A stretch of DNA of 64,000 nucleotides from Mucidula mucida (taxonomy: Eukaryota; Basidiomycota; Agaricomycetes; Agaricales; Physalacriaceae), in the NCBI GenBank assembly GCA_015501055.1, contig JADNYV010000034.1, forward strand, positions 1 through 64,000, given 5' to 3'. Under the pieces are notes generated by a model, which was not told where the DNA came from, did no database searches, and saw nothing but the letters and a program-made list of their open reading frames with translations. This document shows, piece by piece, positions 21,945-32,406 of this stretch (the first letter of the stretch is position 1; the number at the start of each line of letters is the position of its first letter). The translations under genes were made by a program, and so were the position numbers.

Positions 21945-22383
21945 TGTAATTTGGACTTGGAAATCGTCAGTTTGTGAGAACTGTGAGGGCGGAAACATAC
22001 CAGAACGGAATACGAGACGACTGGAAGAGACTAAGTAGCCGACTGAAGGCGGAGATCCAATCTTTGACTGCCTTCTTTCGGAATTTGCCAGGCTGTTAAT
22101 GGCACTAGATCGGGAAGAACTTACGCCACGTTTGTAATGAAGCGACAATGAGCTTGCGGAGACTGGTAGTCCTGTGGTAGTCAGTATAAGAGCATAATCT
22201 AGATAGAAAAGGTCATAACATTAGTCCTGGGTATCTGATCTAAATAAGTTTCCAACGTCCCATATGTATCCTCGATAGCAATAAAAGAAAACGATAAGTA
22301 GCAAATGATAGCAGAAAAATGGATATAAATGAACAATATTCAGGCTTTAAGCCCCGATGCAAAGCACACACTCCCAAGATACT

Positions 22384-23813
22384 TTACCACAACGCTCGTC
22401 CATCAGGATCCTCGAGTGTCCAACCTTGCTTAGCGAGTACGTGTCGACCGTACTGGCGGGCATACTCAGCAGCCTGGTTCATCCCCATCAGGTCCTTCAC
22501 ATTCCTCCAACTCGTCAACCTGACGGCGACCAGGCTCATCGCACCCATGCATTGCAGAACCCTAAACAGGCCACGAAGCTGACCGCCGCCCAACGCAGCA
22601 CCGCACTTCGACGCACAAATTCCGAGCAACATTACAGAATCGGGGAGGGTGAGGGAATCATTGGGCGGTTCCCAACACGCGTTCTGGGGCTGGCGGGTGG
22701 GAACGAGCATGAGCGTCTCAAGGCAAGGACAATGCTGATTGACTAGAGAGAAGATAGTCTGGACATGGTGACCGTAGTAAAAGTCGCAACAGAGTATGAT
22801 TGTCGAGAGCTGGCCGGTATATGCTACCAAGGTCGGCGTCATCACATTCCTGTGAAATTCTGCATTGTCCGCTACGTCCGCGTCGTATACCCAGGTCTGC
22901 AAAGAGCATAACTTTGGAATAGGAACGGAAAGTTCTGCGTTGGCGACATCGGAAGGCGAAATGTGTAAGTGGAGATAGGTCAGGGAGGACGAAGCAGCAG
23001 CGGATGTGAGCGTGTCGAGGTCAGAGGTAATCCTTGGTTGTACAAATGTCGTAGTAAAGGAATGGAGGTTCTTCAAGGAGTCGAAAATCATCGACCAAAA
23101 CCCGTATGGCAGAATGGCGACATAGTCCGTGGTTTCCAATACCTCGAGGCCCAAGCAAGACGTGCACAGCGCGTCAATCACATGCGTTTCAACAAAGGTG
23201 AGAGACGGTTTTGTTGTAGTGAGGCGTAGATAGCGCAGGTTTGGAAGGCAGCGTAAAATGCGCGCTAATACAGTTTGGTCGCGGGTTTCGTCTAATACGT
23301 CGCACGGGATGACCAAGGCCTGCGTGAACCATCCAAGCGGGGTGGCCGCGTCATCGCGCTCCCGCGATGTTTCGAGTGTACGCAGAACAAATGGGATGTG
23401 GTCCCAGTCGGAAACGGAGATAGAATCGTAGAGAAACCGCATAGACGCGGCTTTCCATGCCTTGCAGACCAAGGCCAGTCGATATCTGGTGTTCTAGAGC
23501 AAAATATTGGCCGGTTTGCAGCAAAGTGCATTCTGCAACTTACAAGATATACGCGAGTGTCGGAAGGATTCAAAAGCCAGTCGCGCCCATGGTACAGGTC
23601 GAGCGAAATGTACGTTGCGAAGGCGAAAATAATCTGCCAAATTTCGACTGGAAGATCAGGTAGTATAGCAACGTCTCTGCGTTTGTTTCTATGAAAAGTG
23701 CTGGCAGATCTGTGCGAAACGTTAAGAATCCATAGTGCATGAAACATGTATTTCACGTACATTCGAATGTTAAGTTTATTGGAGGAGGTTCGAATTCGCT
23801 TGATTAGCTGCAT
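22384..23813 (-). CDS. F-box protein (family member D)
   Basis: Three exons (23761-23813, 23544-23709, 22384-23493) join in frame to 442 residues. The F-box is LPDLPVEIWQIIFAFATYIS, placed across the second intron from RYRLALVCKAWK. An LRR-like region follows with repeated Leu/Ile-spaced strands (CLPNLRYLRLTT, LTYLHLHI, CPCLETLMLV). It is not closely related to copies A-C. F-box proteins act as substrate receptors of SCF ubiquitin ligases; the target is unknown. The start rests on the first exon ATG, which gives a basic N-terminus. Confidence 0.8.
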
Positions 23814-24018
23814 GTTATGCGCTAGAACCGTAACGACAGAAGGAAGAATTATTGATGGCCTTGATGTGTGTTGTACATGGATGTGGTCTGGAGTAAGGTG
23901 CCTATAACGTCACGGGACCTGAACGCGCTCTTGGCTTCTTCCCACCACGACGTTCAAGGTGAGTCGCGTATTGCGCTCTCTGTCCCGCAGTTGAACTAAC
24001 AGCTTTGAGATTGGCCCT

Positions 24019-25737
24019 ATGGAGTGCCCAAAATCCTGCGCGTCTGCCTACCGGTCTCGCCTTGACGAATACGACTCCCTTTATTCCCAAACCCACCACC
24101 TGCATAGACTTCGAACGACAAACGAGCCACCGTCAGAGGTCGAGATCAACTACGTTCAGAACAGCGTGCTTCGAGCAATTCAAGACGACATGGACAATAT
24201 GGACGCACGATTGGCAGAGCTACAGTCTGCGGCTGAAACTCTCACGCAGGAAAGGCATAAACTCACTCAGTACGGGAAGGACTTCAAGTCGCTTCTGAAC
24301 CCACTCCGCCGTCTTCCGCCCGAGCTGCTGATGGAGATATTCCAGCACGCGTGTGCCAGCGACGCATGGGTCGACACCTTCTCTCTCAAAGAAACTCATT
24401 GGGTTATACCTCGCGTCTGCAGGGAATGGCGGGCAATCGCATTATCCTGCCCTCCTCTCTGGTCATCCATCGATGTAGTGCTGCAATCAGACTTTCCTAA
24501 CACTTCAGCCCTCGATGCAGTCCTCTCTCGTTCAGGCACAAATCCTCTACATGTCAGAATTCTCGTCGGTAACGACGATTATGAGGATCCTCATATCCGA
24601 GATTCGATGGCGCGCCTCCGTGCGCATTCGTCTCGTTGGCGCAGCCTAGAAACAACCCTTGAGAACGATGCCGCCGAACTGACATTCGACATCTTGCACG
24701 ACAGCTATCCTCTTCTCGATCGACTAGACATCTTTGTCGAAAGATCCTTTTCCTACACGTCTCCTGATCTGCAGAAAATCAGATCCTCGCAGTATCCCAT
24801 TTTGCGAACTGTGAGCCTCCAGGACTCATTAGTCTTTGAGATGGATTTACCATGGGCGCAACTCACGACGCTTATATTCACCAAGGACTTTAGTGGTGGT
24901 TTAATGTCGTATAACAAAGCTCTCCGACAATGTCCGGCTCTGCAGACACTCCAGGTTGGTTTTCTTTCGCACCTGGAACTGCTGGGCCTGCGCCAGGATG
25001 AGTCGCCATTGGTTACCCTTCCCGCCCTCAAAAATCTTGATACTGCTTTCGAGTTTCCTTTTAAACACCTCATCGTGCCTCGATTAGAGGAAGCGCACCT
25101 CGGGGTCGACAATCCCACACGGGATGACCAGGAGGCACTCGACGGCGCCCTTATCTCATTCCAAAAGCTGGTACTGCGATCAGAGTGCGCATTGACCCTC
25201 ACCTCCATTAATCTCGAGAACATCCGGGTGCGGGGGGAACTGCTCGATCTTCTCGCACTCACCCAAAACCTCGCGACGCTCAAAATCCGCGCCATAATGA
25301 CCCTTCCCGACGGTGAGCCCAACCACGAGGGCATGAGGACCATCATGGCCCTTTTCTCCTTGCTTCAGGTACCACCGGACAGGCCGTACCTTCCAAAACT
25401 ACGCCATCTTTCCATCGACGTCTCTAAACATGTGCACTGGCCCTATTTTCCGTCTCTTAAGAAGCATGGCAACCTTGCCAAAGTTCTGCAGTCACGCTGG
25501 AATGTGGCAAACGATTCGGGTGTGGAGAAGCTGCGAACGTTTAGAGTTGGGATATTTGGACAGTGCTTTGATGACGAGGATTCGGGATCAAGAGCTTCAC
25601 CGTTGCAGTTGGACCGGGAGACGGAAGAGGCGCTGCAGGTGTTGATGGATGATGGGATGAAGATTTCGATTAGTGTGGGCATTAAACTCGCCCGGTATGG
25701 TGCAGATTATACTAGAGTTGACTTTGGCAATATGTAG
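24019..25737 (+). CDS. F-box/LRR protein copy C, intact
   Basis: A single uninterrupted frame of 572 residues. The N-terminus has MECPKSCASAYRSRL and then a helical segment (DNMDARLAELQSAAETL). The F-box LPPELLMEIFQHACA lies at residues 97-112. The signature WVIPRVCREWRAIALSCPPLW follows, then leucine-rich repeats to the C-terminus (VDFGNM). This is a large Agaricomycete-expanded family; members are candidate SCF substrate adaptors. A probable 5'UTR intron starts after CGACGTTCAAG near 23957, as in copy B. It is the only intact member of the A/B/C set here. Confidence 0.88.
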   Translation: MECPKSCASAYRSRLDEYDSLYSQTHHLHRLRTTNEPPSEVEINYVQNSVLRAIQDDMDNMDARLAELQSAAETLTQERHKLTQYGKDFKSLLNPLRRLPPELLMEIFQHACASDAWVDTFSLKETHWVIPRVCREWRAIALSCPPLWSSIDVVLQSDFPNTSALDAVLSRSGTNPLHVRILVGNDDYEDPHIRDSMARLRAHSSRWRSLETTLENDAAELTFDILHDSYPLLDRLDIFVERSFSYTSPDLQKIRSSQYPILRTVSLQDSLVFEMDLPWAQLTTLIFTKDFSGGLMSYNKALRQCPALQTLQVGFLSHLELLGLRQDESPLVTLPALKNLDTAFEFPFKHLIVPRLEEAHLGVDNPTRDDQEALDGALISFQKLVLRSECALTLTSINLENIRVRGELLDLLALTQNLATLKIRAIMTLPDGEPNHEGMRTIMALFSLLQVPPDRPYLPKLRHLSIDVSKHVHWPYFPSLKKHGNLAKVLQSRWNVANDSGVEKLRTFRVGIFGQCFDDEDSGSRASPLQLDRETEEALQVLMDDGMKISISVGIKLARYGADYTRVDFGNM

Positions 25738-25798
25738 ACTGAAAGCAGTAGTTTCGAATGTGTCAATGTAATTGTTGATTGTTTTACTTTTGTTTTTG

Positions 25799-25993
25799 AG
25801 GGTGGTGAAGTAAACCCTATGTTTCCATACACCTCGGGTTTACATAACGGTATTGATATGGTATTGAAACCTCCGGGGCTTGGGACGTAGGTTTTGATAC
25901 CGGCATGTGACTACTTCACGTGAAATCTGAGCCTCCTGGAGGGTTGGTATCGATACCGTTACTAACATCCCCGGAGGTTTACTGCGCCACCCT
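25799..25993. mobile_element. MITE copy C, short full element
   Basis: It begins AGGGTGGTGAAGTAAAC and ends TTTACTGCGCCACCCT, matching the termini of copy B with a shorter interior that keeps GGTATCGATACC. It sits 61 bp after the F-box stop and 43 bp from the 3' end of a tRNA-Ile gene. Confidence 0.8.
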
Positions 25994-26036
25994 AACCTAG
26001 ATGGCGCTGCAAAAAAAATCTCCTTTCACATTAAAC

Positions 26037-26124
26037 TGGCCAACGTGGGGATCGAACCCAAGACCTTCGCGTTAACAACAGGATTGTATTAGCACGACGC
26101 TCTAACCAGCTGAGCTAGTCGGCC
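26037..26124 (-). tRNA. tRNA-Ile (AAT), intron-containing
   Basis: The exons are identical to those of the other three copies. A 14-nt intron occupies 26073-26086 and has its own sequence. The 3' end faces MITE copy C. Confidence 0.95.
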
Positions 26125-26516
26125 GATGACCTTGCCAAAATGCGCCACAACTCGTTCCGCGTCTTTTCTGTCATCAATAACTGACAAGTATCTAAAAGGG
26201 GAGAGTACGGCGCGCTAAAACGCCTAGGGTATTATCTTAGCGCTTCGTAGGCACAATCTAAGCCAATAAGCTACCAGCTCGAGCCGGTGTCAACGGAGAA
26301 ATTTGTGAATTGGCGCGACTACTCTAAATATGCTGTAGGTATCAGCGCGAGGCGTTGTCTCTACGTCGAGGAACACTTCATCATACGCGCCAGCTCTGCT
26401 CGTGTAAGCCACCCACCCCGTTGTGGCCCAGGTCAACGAAGAGAGAAAGCTGTAGAGGCATCCGGTAATTTGCAGGGCGGTTCCTTACGTTCCACTCTAG
26501 GCGCGTAAATACCACC
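26125..26516. other. Intergenic, promoter of the transporter gene
   Basis: No gene seen. The transporter start that follows has a strong context, ACCACCATGG. Confidence 0.5.
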
Positions 26517-29033
26517 ATGGATTGCCTTAACATCTTGAACAAGGATGGCATCGACTACAATCTGGCTCTGGCCGTGCACAGGCAAGTCATACACCCGACT
26601 CCTCCAGCTCGCGTCGGTGTCTGCGCTTGCGTTGTATGGCTGGTAAGTACTACTCAGGTGTTCAGGTACACTGACGCGCGACGATACATAGGGATGCTGG
26701 TATCATGGGAGGGTAATATCTAGACTAGCGATATTGACTTGGACTTATAGAGTCCTTGGCAGGATTTTGAACACGCCTCAGTTTGACGGACAGATTCACG
26801 CGGCGTCTACTGATGTGACGAGCTTCATTTCTAGTGGTATTATCCTAGGTGTGTTAAGTATCCTCGTTGTCTTCTTTTTGGGATACAACATGGTTTTGGC
26901 ATAGGCGACATCTTTGGCTGCGCTGTCATCGCGCCGCTCTCTTGGTCGCTTGGTCGCCGTGTGTCGATTTTGCTCTCGGTATGTTTTCATCAAAGGACGT
27001 TTCTGAAGATTGAGTCAAATTTCCTTCAGTGCTGGACAGCCCTCCTCGGTATCATCATCCAAACGGCGGCGGTCAACTCGACCATGATGATTATCGGTCG
27101 GGTCATTTTGGTCTGTCGCCTCCTAGCCTCCAAGGCAGTGCATCTCACGTTTGTCTCCAGGGCTTGGGCAATGGCGCTTTGTCTGCTGCCGTGCCTGTCT
27201 TTGTCCACGAAGCCTCGGTGGCGAAAAGTTCTCGTAATACTGAGGCTGTCGGTGATAATTCATCCATCATCGGTCTTTCCTTGGACTCAATGGTTATACA
27301 TAGGCTAAAGATGACCGAACAACTAAAGTCATGTGGAACATAGGCCTAGGTACATCTCGTACTAGTACTGAATACTAGAACTTTTCTCTTAATAGCGGTG
27401 GCCGCCATTTCCATTGTTGCCTGGATTGGATTCGGCGTCTATAAGAGCCGTAAGAATTGTTTTCACTTTCTCTTGATCTGGAGTCTGACGCATCGGACTA
27501 GCATTCGAGAACGGGTGGAGAGTTCTCTTAGCTTCTCAAGCCGTCTTCATTCTAATTCCAATCGTGATATTCCATGGTCTGTTTTCGTCATATTCCCAGT
27601 GCGAGATATGTAATATGATCCCACCTACTACTTAGGTGTCCTTGAAAGCCCCCGCTGGCTGTACGCCAAAGGGCGCTTCGAAGAAGGCGACGCCTCGCTA
27701 GAACGCCTAAATGGCAAAACGCTAAATGATCCAGAGGTCAAAGCGCAGAAGGTTGAGCTTATAATGGCATTGCGACTCGAGGCGGAAGATTCGGTTAGCA
27801 TCAATTTGGCTGCTTTCTTCAAGAAGGATACGACAGAGGTTTGGATTGTGTGATGACGTTTGAGTCCGTTCAGGTCGTTCATCTTTATTGTAGACTAAGG
27901 TCGTCCGACGCATCTGGGTCTCCTGGATCCTCCAAGTTGGGAAGCCATTCTTCGGCGGGAGCCTCATTGTGTGTTGTTTTCTGTTCCTTCATTCCCGTCG
28001 AGTCTCATCAACAAGTTAGACGTACTGTGAGTGTTCTGCGACTCTGATGGCGGACTCACCGAGTCCGCTACTAGATGGCAAGTCAATCATCGGCACCTTA
28101 CATTTCTCGACGGATATCACAGCGGTCGCCACTGCTGCTCTTAACTCCAGTACGCCGAATCACGTCCATGTTCCTCTCTGGTATGAATTTACAAAAATTG
28201 ACAGTGGTTACTCTCGGCGTCGGTGAGTGCGTAGGTGCTACGTCAGTCATCAAACTCACACCTCTCGTGAGTCAGTTGTCAGCTTCTTCACCGTTCGACG
28301 CTTTGGACGTAGAGACATTCTGCTGTTCGGTGCCTTGGTTCAGACATCCGCGATTTTCATCTTCACCATTCTCGGCAGTGAGTGCTCTTCTACCATGAGT
28401 TTACTTTCTTCTCTCATAACGCTGGCAACAGCGCTCCCTGTTCACCTGACGACTACTGCTACTCGTTGGGCGCAGATCGCTATGTTATTCTGGTTCGAAG
28501 CAGGTTCCGGATTGTCTTGGAGTGAGTTTGGTTTCTTCCGTCGAACGAATCGCTCATCAACAGTCTGGATGATATACCTCTATGCTATCGAGATTGTGCC
28601 CACTCGATACCGAGGTCAAGCTGGGGGTATAGGCAACGTCGGTACCTGGACCATGACTTTTGTGTTTGTGTACAGCGGACCGATTGCGATTCAGGATGTT
28701 GGAATCAAGTTTTTCATTCTCTTCATTCTCGGTAATGGGCGCAATTCTATGTTCAGAGATTGTGTCTGACTGTCTTTCACTAGGTGGCTCGATCGTTACT
28801 CTGCTTGTCTATCTCTGTGAGTCTTCAAGTATTTTGTTGGCTGAGGTTATGGCTCAATTCATCTGTTCACAGTCGTGAAGGAGACCAAAGGGATGAGCCT
28901 TGAGGAAATTGACTTGCTCTGGGCGTCGGCAGATTACAAGGCGAGACATCAGGATGATCTCGCTTTGGAAAGGTTGGAGGCTTTGTACGATAAAGGAGGA
29001 CGGGTCTCCGCCGCTACCAAGGTTGTAGAGTAA
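26517..29033 (+). CDS. MFS sugar transporter, many introns, probably damaged
   Basis: The first exon gives MDCLNILNKDGIDYN. Spliced segments then follow the sugar-porter order: LASVSALALYGWDAGIMGGV (TM1 plus motif), IAPLSWSLGRRVSILLS (loop 2-3 GRR motif), GLGNGALSAAVPVFVHEAS (loop 4-5), LESPRWLYAKGRFEEGDASL (PESPRW motif), IYLYAIEIVPTRYRGQAGG and VKETKGMSLEEIDLLWASA at the C-terminus. These fix the family. The frame fails near 26580 (VHR to GKSY) and I could not rebuild the segments around 27200-27400 and 27890-28400 cleanly, so it may be a pseudogene or need unusual splicing. A working product would sit in the plasma membrane and import hexoses. Confidence 0.72.
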
Positions 29034-29601
29034 AGTGGCGGTCCATAATCTAAATCTGTTTCGCCCAAGAATGCACGTGTTGTCCTTATGCTGCTGGACA
29101 TTCTAATCTCTGGGATATGACGCTGATGTACAAGATCCTCGTTAACTTGAAAACGTGTAGTTTCATAAGGTGGCAGTTTATTGAACCTTAGTATGAATGA
29201 ATGAATGGATGCTTCTTCAATGGATGAATAGGTGGCACACAAATTCAATTTGCCTTGCCGCAATCCCGCATGTTGGTACCATATTTGCGATAGTTGAAGA
29301 TTATCGATAGGCGCCACTCTCTGAGAACGTGGACCCACAAATCTATTTCTGACGTCAGTTCTTCTTGCAATTTCATGCCAATCTGACGCGTGGCGAGATA
29401 AATGTTCTCCGCAGTGTATGCGTTCGAACTTTACGGTTCTGCTTGACATACCATACGCCGACAATTTTGGGAGGAGGAGCTGAAGCTGTACATCAATTGA
29501 ACGGCCTAACGGCATTCTATCACCGCCTATATCAAAAGGAGCCGGCTTAATCGCGTGTCTAAAGACACACCTTTCCCTTCCCTCCCTCCTCCCTCGAAAA
29601 C
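29034..29601. other. Intergenic
   Basis: Only an antisense open frame without family resemblance is present. Confidence 0.5.
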
Positions 29602-31338
29602 ATGGCATTGGCCGCCTTCAAGGTCCAGCTCCGCACATGGGAGACCGCTCTAAGCAACTATGAGCAGCAGAATTATGACAAGGCGCTGGTTCTCTTTGAA
29701 GTGCGTTTAATTCGTAACTGCTGTAGACGTCGTGGTGTCCTCACCTGCGTTTAGGAAATTGCAGATTCCGGTAAACCCTGTATGAACATGGCGCTTATCC
29801 ATCGTGAAAGGGGCGAGTTGGAGCAGGCGCTGCATTGGATGACGCTGGCGATTGCTATAGATCCGTTGCTGGCTGTCGCGTACGAGATATCTCCTCCCTA
29901 TCATGGACTCATTTTTTGCTGATAGTGCATTATTCAGATACTTTGAAAGAGGATTCTGTTATTATACGTTGGGAATGAAGCAAGAGGCCTTGGATGACTT
30001 TAGTGATGCCGCTCTGCGAATGAGAGGTGATCGGGACGTGTAAGCCGCCCCTGCCAACTATCATCATTGGAGCTCATCATCATTTGTACAGCGATTACGA
30101 TGAACAAGGCCTCCGCTACAAGCTGTACGCCGCCGAGATTCTGTTCAACAAGGGTGTCCTGTTGCTCGAACTCGGCCGGCAGTCTGATGGGCTCGCGTGT
30201 CTGGGGAAGGCTGTTCTAAAAAAAGTGCTACCGTCCCATCATACGATGCACGAGACGCTAGCGTACCCGGACAGAAAGTATGACCTATATAAACTTGTGA
30301 GTGACTTCATTATCCGTACCTTATTAGCCCCTTCTCCACCAATCTTCCCAGGCTTATACCTCTTTCTCTTTAGCCTACAGGTATACTCTTCCGACCTACA
30401 GACAGCAAGATGAAATTCCTCGAAGAGTACGATGATATCCTCGACCAGCCAATCCTCCACAAAAAGAGCCAGAGCCTCAGCCTCAGCCTCAGCCTGAGCA
30501 CGCAGGATCTCCCCGGTGGTCTCTCCTCCCATCGCAAGGCCAGCAGCGCCATATCCTTCACCACCACCCTCGCGCCCTCGGAGTCCAACATCTACACACC
30601 CACTGCCAGCATACGAAGCGCCCCTCCCAAGCGAAGACCCACCATCACCAGGCGGCATACGCTGCAATCCGGCAGTGTCGTCCCGTCCACGACGCGCGTG
30701 GAGCTCGAGCGCCAGATGGGCAAAGACCTCCTCATCCCGACGACCGAGATATCGACCATCCCATGCGCCGGGCTCCGCATCACCCACGGCGCGCTCACCG
30801 ACCTCATGGCGTTCCGCTTCGTTGTCTCGCTCGACCAGAGGATGACATTCCTCGCGCCGCGCCGGTCTGTCGTCGCCAATTTTATTCTGGACACTGGGCT
30901 TGGGAGATCTGTGATCCCTCCGGAGACCCTGTTGGCGTTGGGGTATACGGGGCGTTTGACGCGTGAGTTTTGCCTGCTGTTCACGATGCGATTGATGCTG
31001 ATGGGATGCTCTGGCAGCTGGAACGGAAGTGTCGATGATTGTACAGGGCGTCAAGACGAGATGCATCGTTGGTGAACAGGGCGACGCGGGGCGGCTGGCT
31101 AATGGGTTCTTGACCTCTGGGTCGTTAACGTTCCATTTTGATTCGGCTATGGATGCACCGATACTCTATGGTACGTCGTTCGATGTTTGAATGATGCTGG
31201 TAGTAACATCGGTCTGTAGTGGCTGATCAACTGGCTTCACATCATTTTATTCCGCGCACGGTAGAACCGAGTTCGAAACGGATGTCTCTTAAAGAGATTA
31301 TGGCATCCTTGATTTCGTTCCGGAAACAGCTTGCTTGA
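29602..31338 (+). CDS. noxR: NoxR/p67phox-like TPR protein with C-terminal retropepsin-like segment
   Basis: Seven exons (29602-29700, 29755-29879, 29938-30039, 30092-30296, 30374-30962, 31018-31170, 31220-31338) give 463 residues. Residues 1 to about 150 are TPR helices like those of NADPH oxidase activators (YDKALVLFEEIADSGK, AVAYFERGFCYYTLG, YKLYAAEILFNKGVLLLELG), and LPTGILFRP follows as in NoxR. In fungi NoxR binds Rac and switches on NoxA/NoxB superoxide production at the membrane. The usual C-terminal SH3 or PB1 region is not seen. Instead about residues 310-440 form a beta-rich segment with FILDTGLGRSVIPPETLLALG, which resembles the DTG active site of retropepsin-type aspartic proteases. 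An SLSLSLSLS run comes from an AGCCTC repeat. Confidence 0.78.
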
Positions 31339-31639
31339 GGCGCATTGGATGTTGGATTTTCTGCTTTGTTACTACTGGATCTACATATCTAAAGGACGGA
31401 CTTGGGTTACTCAATGTATTTACTACCATCATGCGCGAATTTAGGTTGCATCATTTATACAAGTTTGTGATAAAGATGTTCGTGAGGCGCAATTGACAGA
31501 CTAATGTTATAGGTGGATAAATGTCATTACTCTACAATATCATAAGAGAACATGTACAAACTGTTCAAGAAAAGACGATATACAGGTACAGTGTGTCCAG
31601 GTACTTACTACAAAAGCAAAAGCAGATAGGGTACATTAC

Positions 31640-32406
31640 TCAAATAGACTCGATGAATTTCGTTCCACCACTAAAGGTGCGGTTCGTGGATTGAGTAGAC
31701 GACTTTCGCGGGTCGTTACTACTACTACGGAAAGGACTCTCGGGGCGAGAGGTAGTCATGGGTTCTGGCGATAAGACACGCGGAGGAGTGTCATTATCCG
31801 AGGAGGCGCCGCTGTGATACATGATGTAGTTGTGGTCCAAAGAGGCGCGGGGGGAGGGGAACGCGGGCATCTTGGTGGTGCCCAAGTCAAAGTGCACACT
31901 CGACGCCGAGTCTGCGGTTGTGGGGAAGGGAGGTCGGAACGGCGAATCAATGTGCTCCGAGTACGACATTTCCATCATCCCTCGAGATCTCGTCCTCCCC
32001 TCGTCGAGGGATTCAGTGTCCCACTCGTCGGCCGTCCCCGCCTGGACCCAGCCCTGCGTCCCTCCCTCCGCAGCGCTCTTCGGCTTGCCCGAGGAGAATA
32101 TGTGCGCGACCTTGGTGGTCCATGGGGGGCTGGCGCCGAGGTACTTTGCGTTCACCTCCTCGCGGTGCTTGCGCCTGCGATGCGCTCGTTCCGTCTCTGA
32201 CGGATCGCGGTCGCGCAGGAGCAGGAATATTGCGGTACATGAGATTACAATCACGAGGCATAGGCATACGACTAGTGCGATGAATCCTGGGGGGGGGGGG
32301 TGGGCGATCAGTACATACATACTGTATGTTTCATTCATTGGTGCTTACCGCCCACGGAACCGCCTATTTTGGGAGCACCTCGTTTCTCGTATTGGTTGTC
32401 ATTCAT
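31640..32406 (-). CDS. Small single-pass membrane protein, unrecognised
   Basis: Two exons (32349-32406 and 31640-32286) give 234 residues. A 20-residue N-terminus is followed by one helix (GFIALVVCLCLVIVISCTA) and a basic stop (RDRDPSETERAHRRRKHR). A long Ser/Pro-rich cytoplasmic tail contains the motif PPWTTKVAHIFSS. There is no signal peptide. The intron's acceptor is preceded by a run of 12 C (seen as G on the + strand at 32289-32300). It is convergent with noxR, whose stop lies 301 bp away. Confidence 0.7.

Noticed and set aside
28949..29608. 219-codon open frame on the minus strand
   Set aside because: It overlaps the C-terminal exon of the transporter and the start of the NoxR-like gene; composition is not protein-like and no motif is seen.
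30239..31066. 275-codon open frame on the minus strand
   Set aside because: It is antisense to the well-supported exons 4-6 of the NoxR-like gene and shows no family resemblance.
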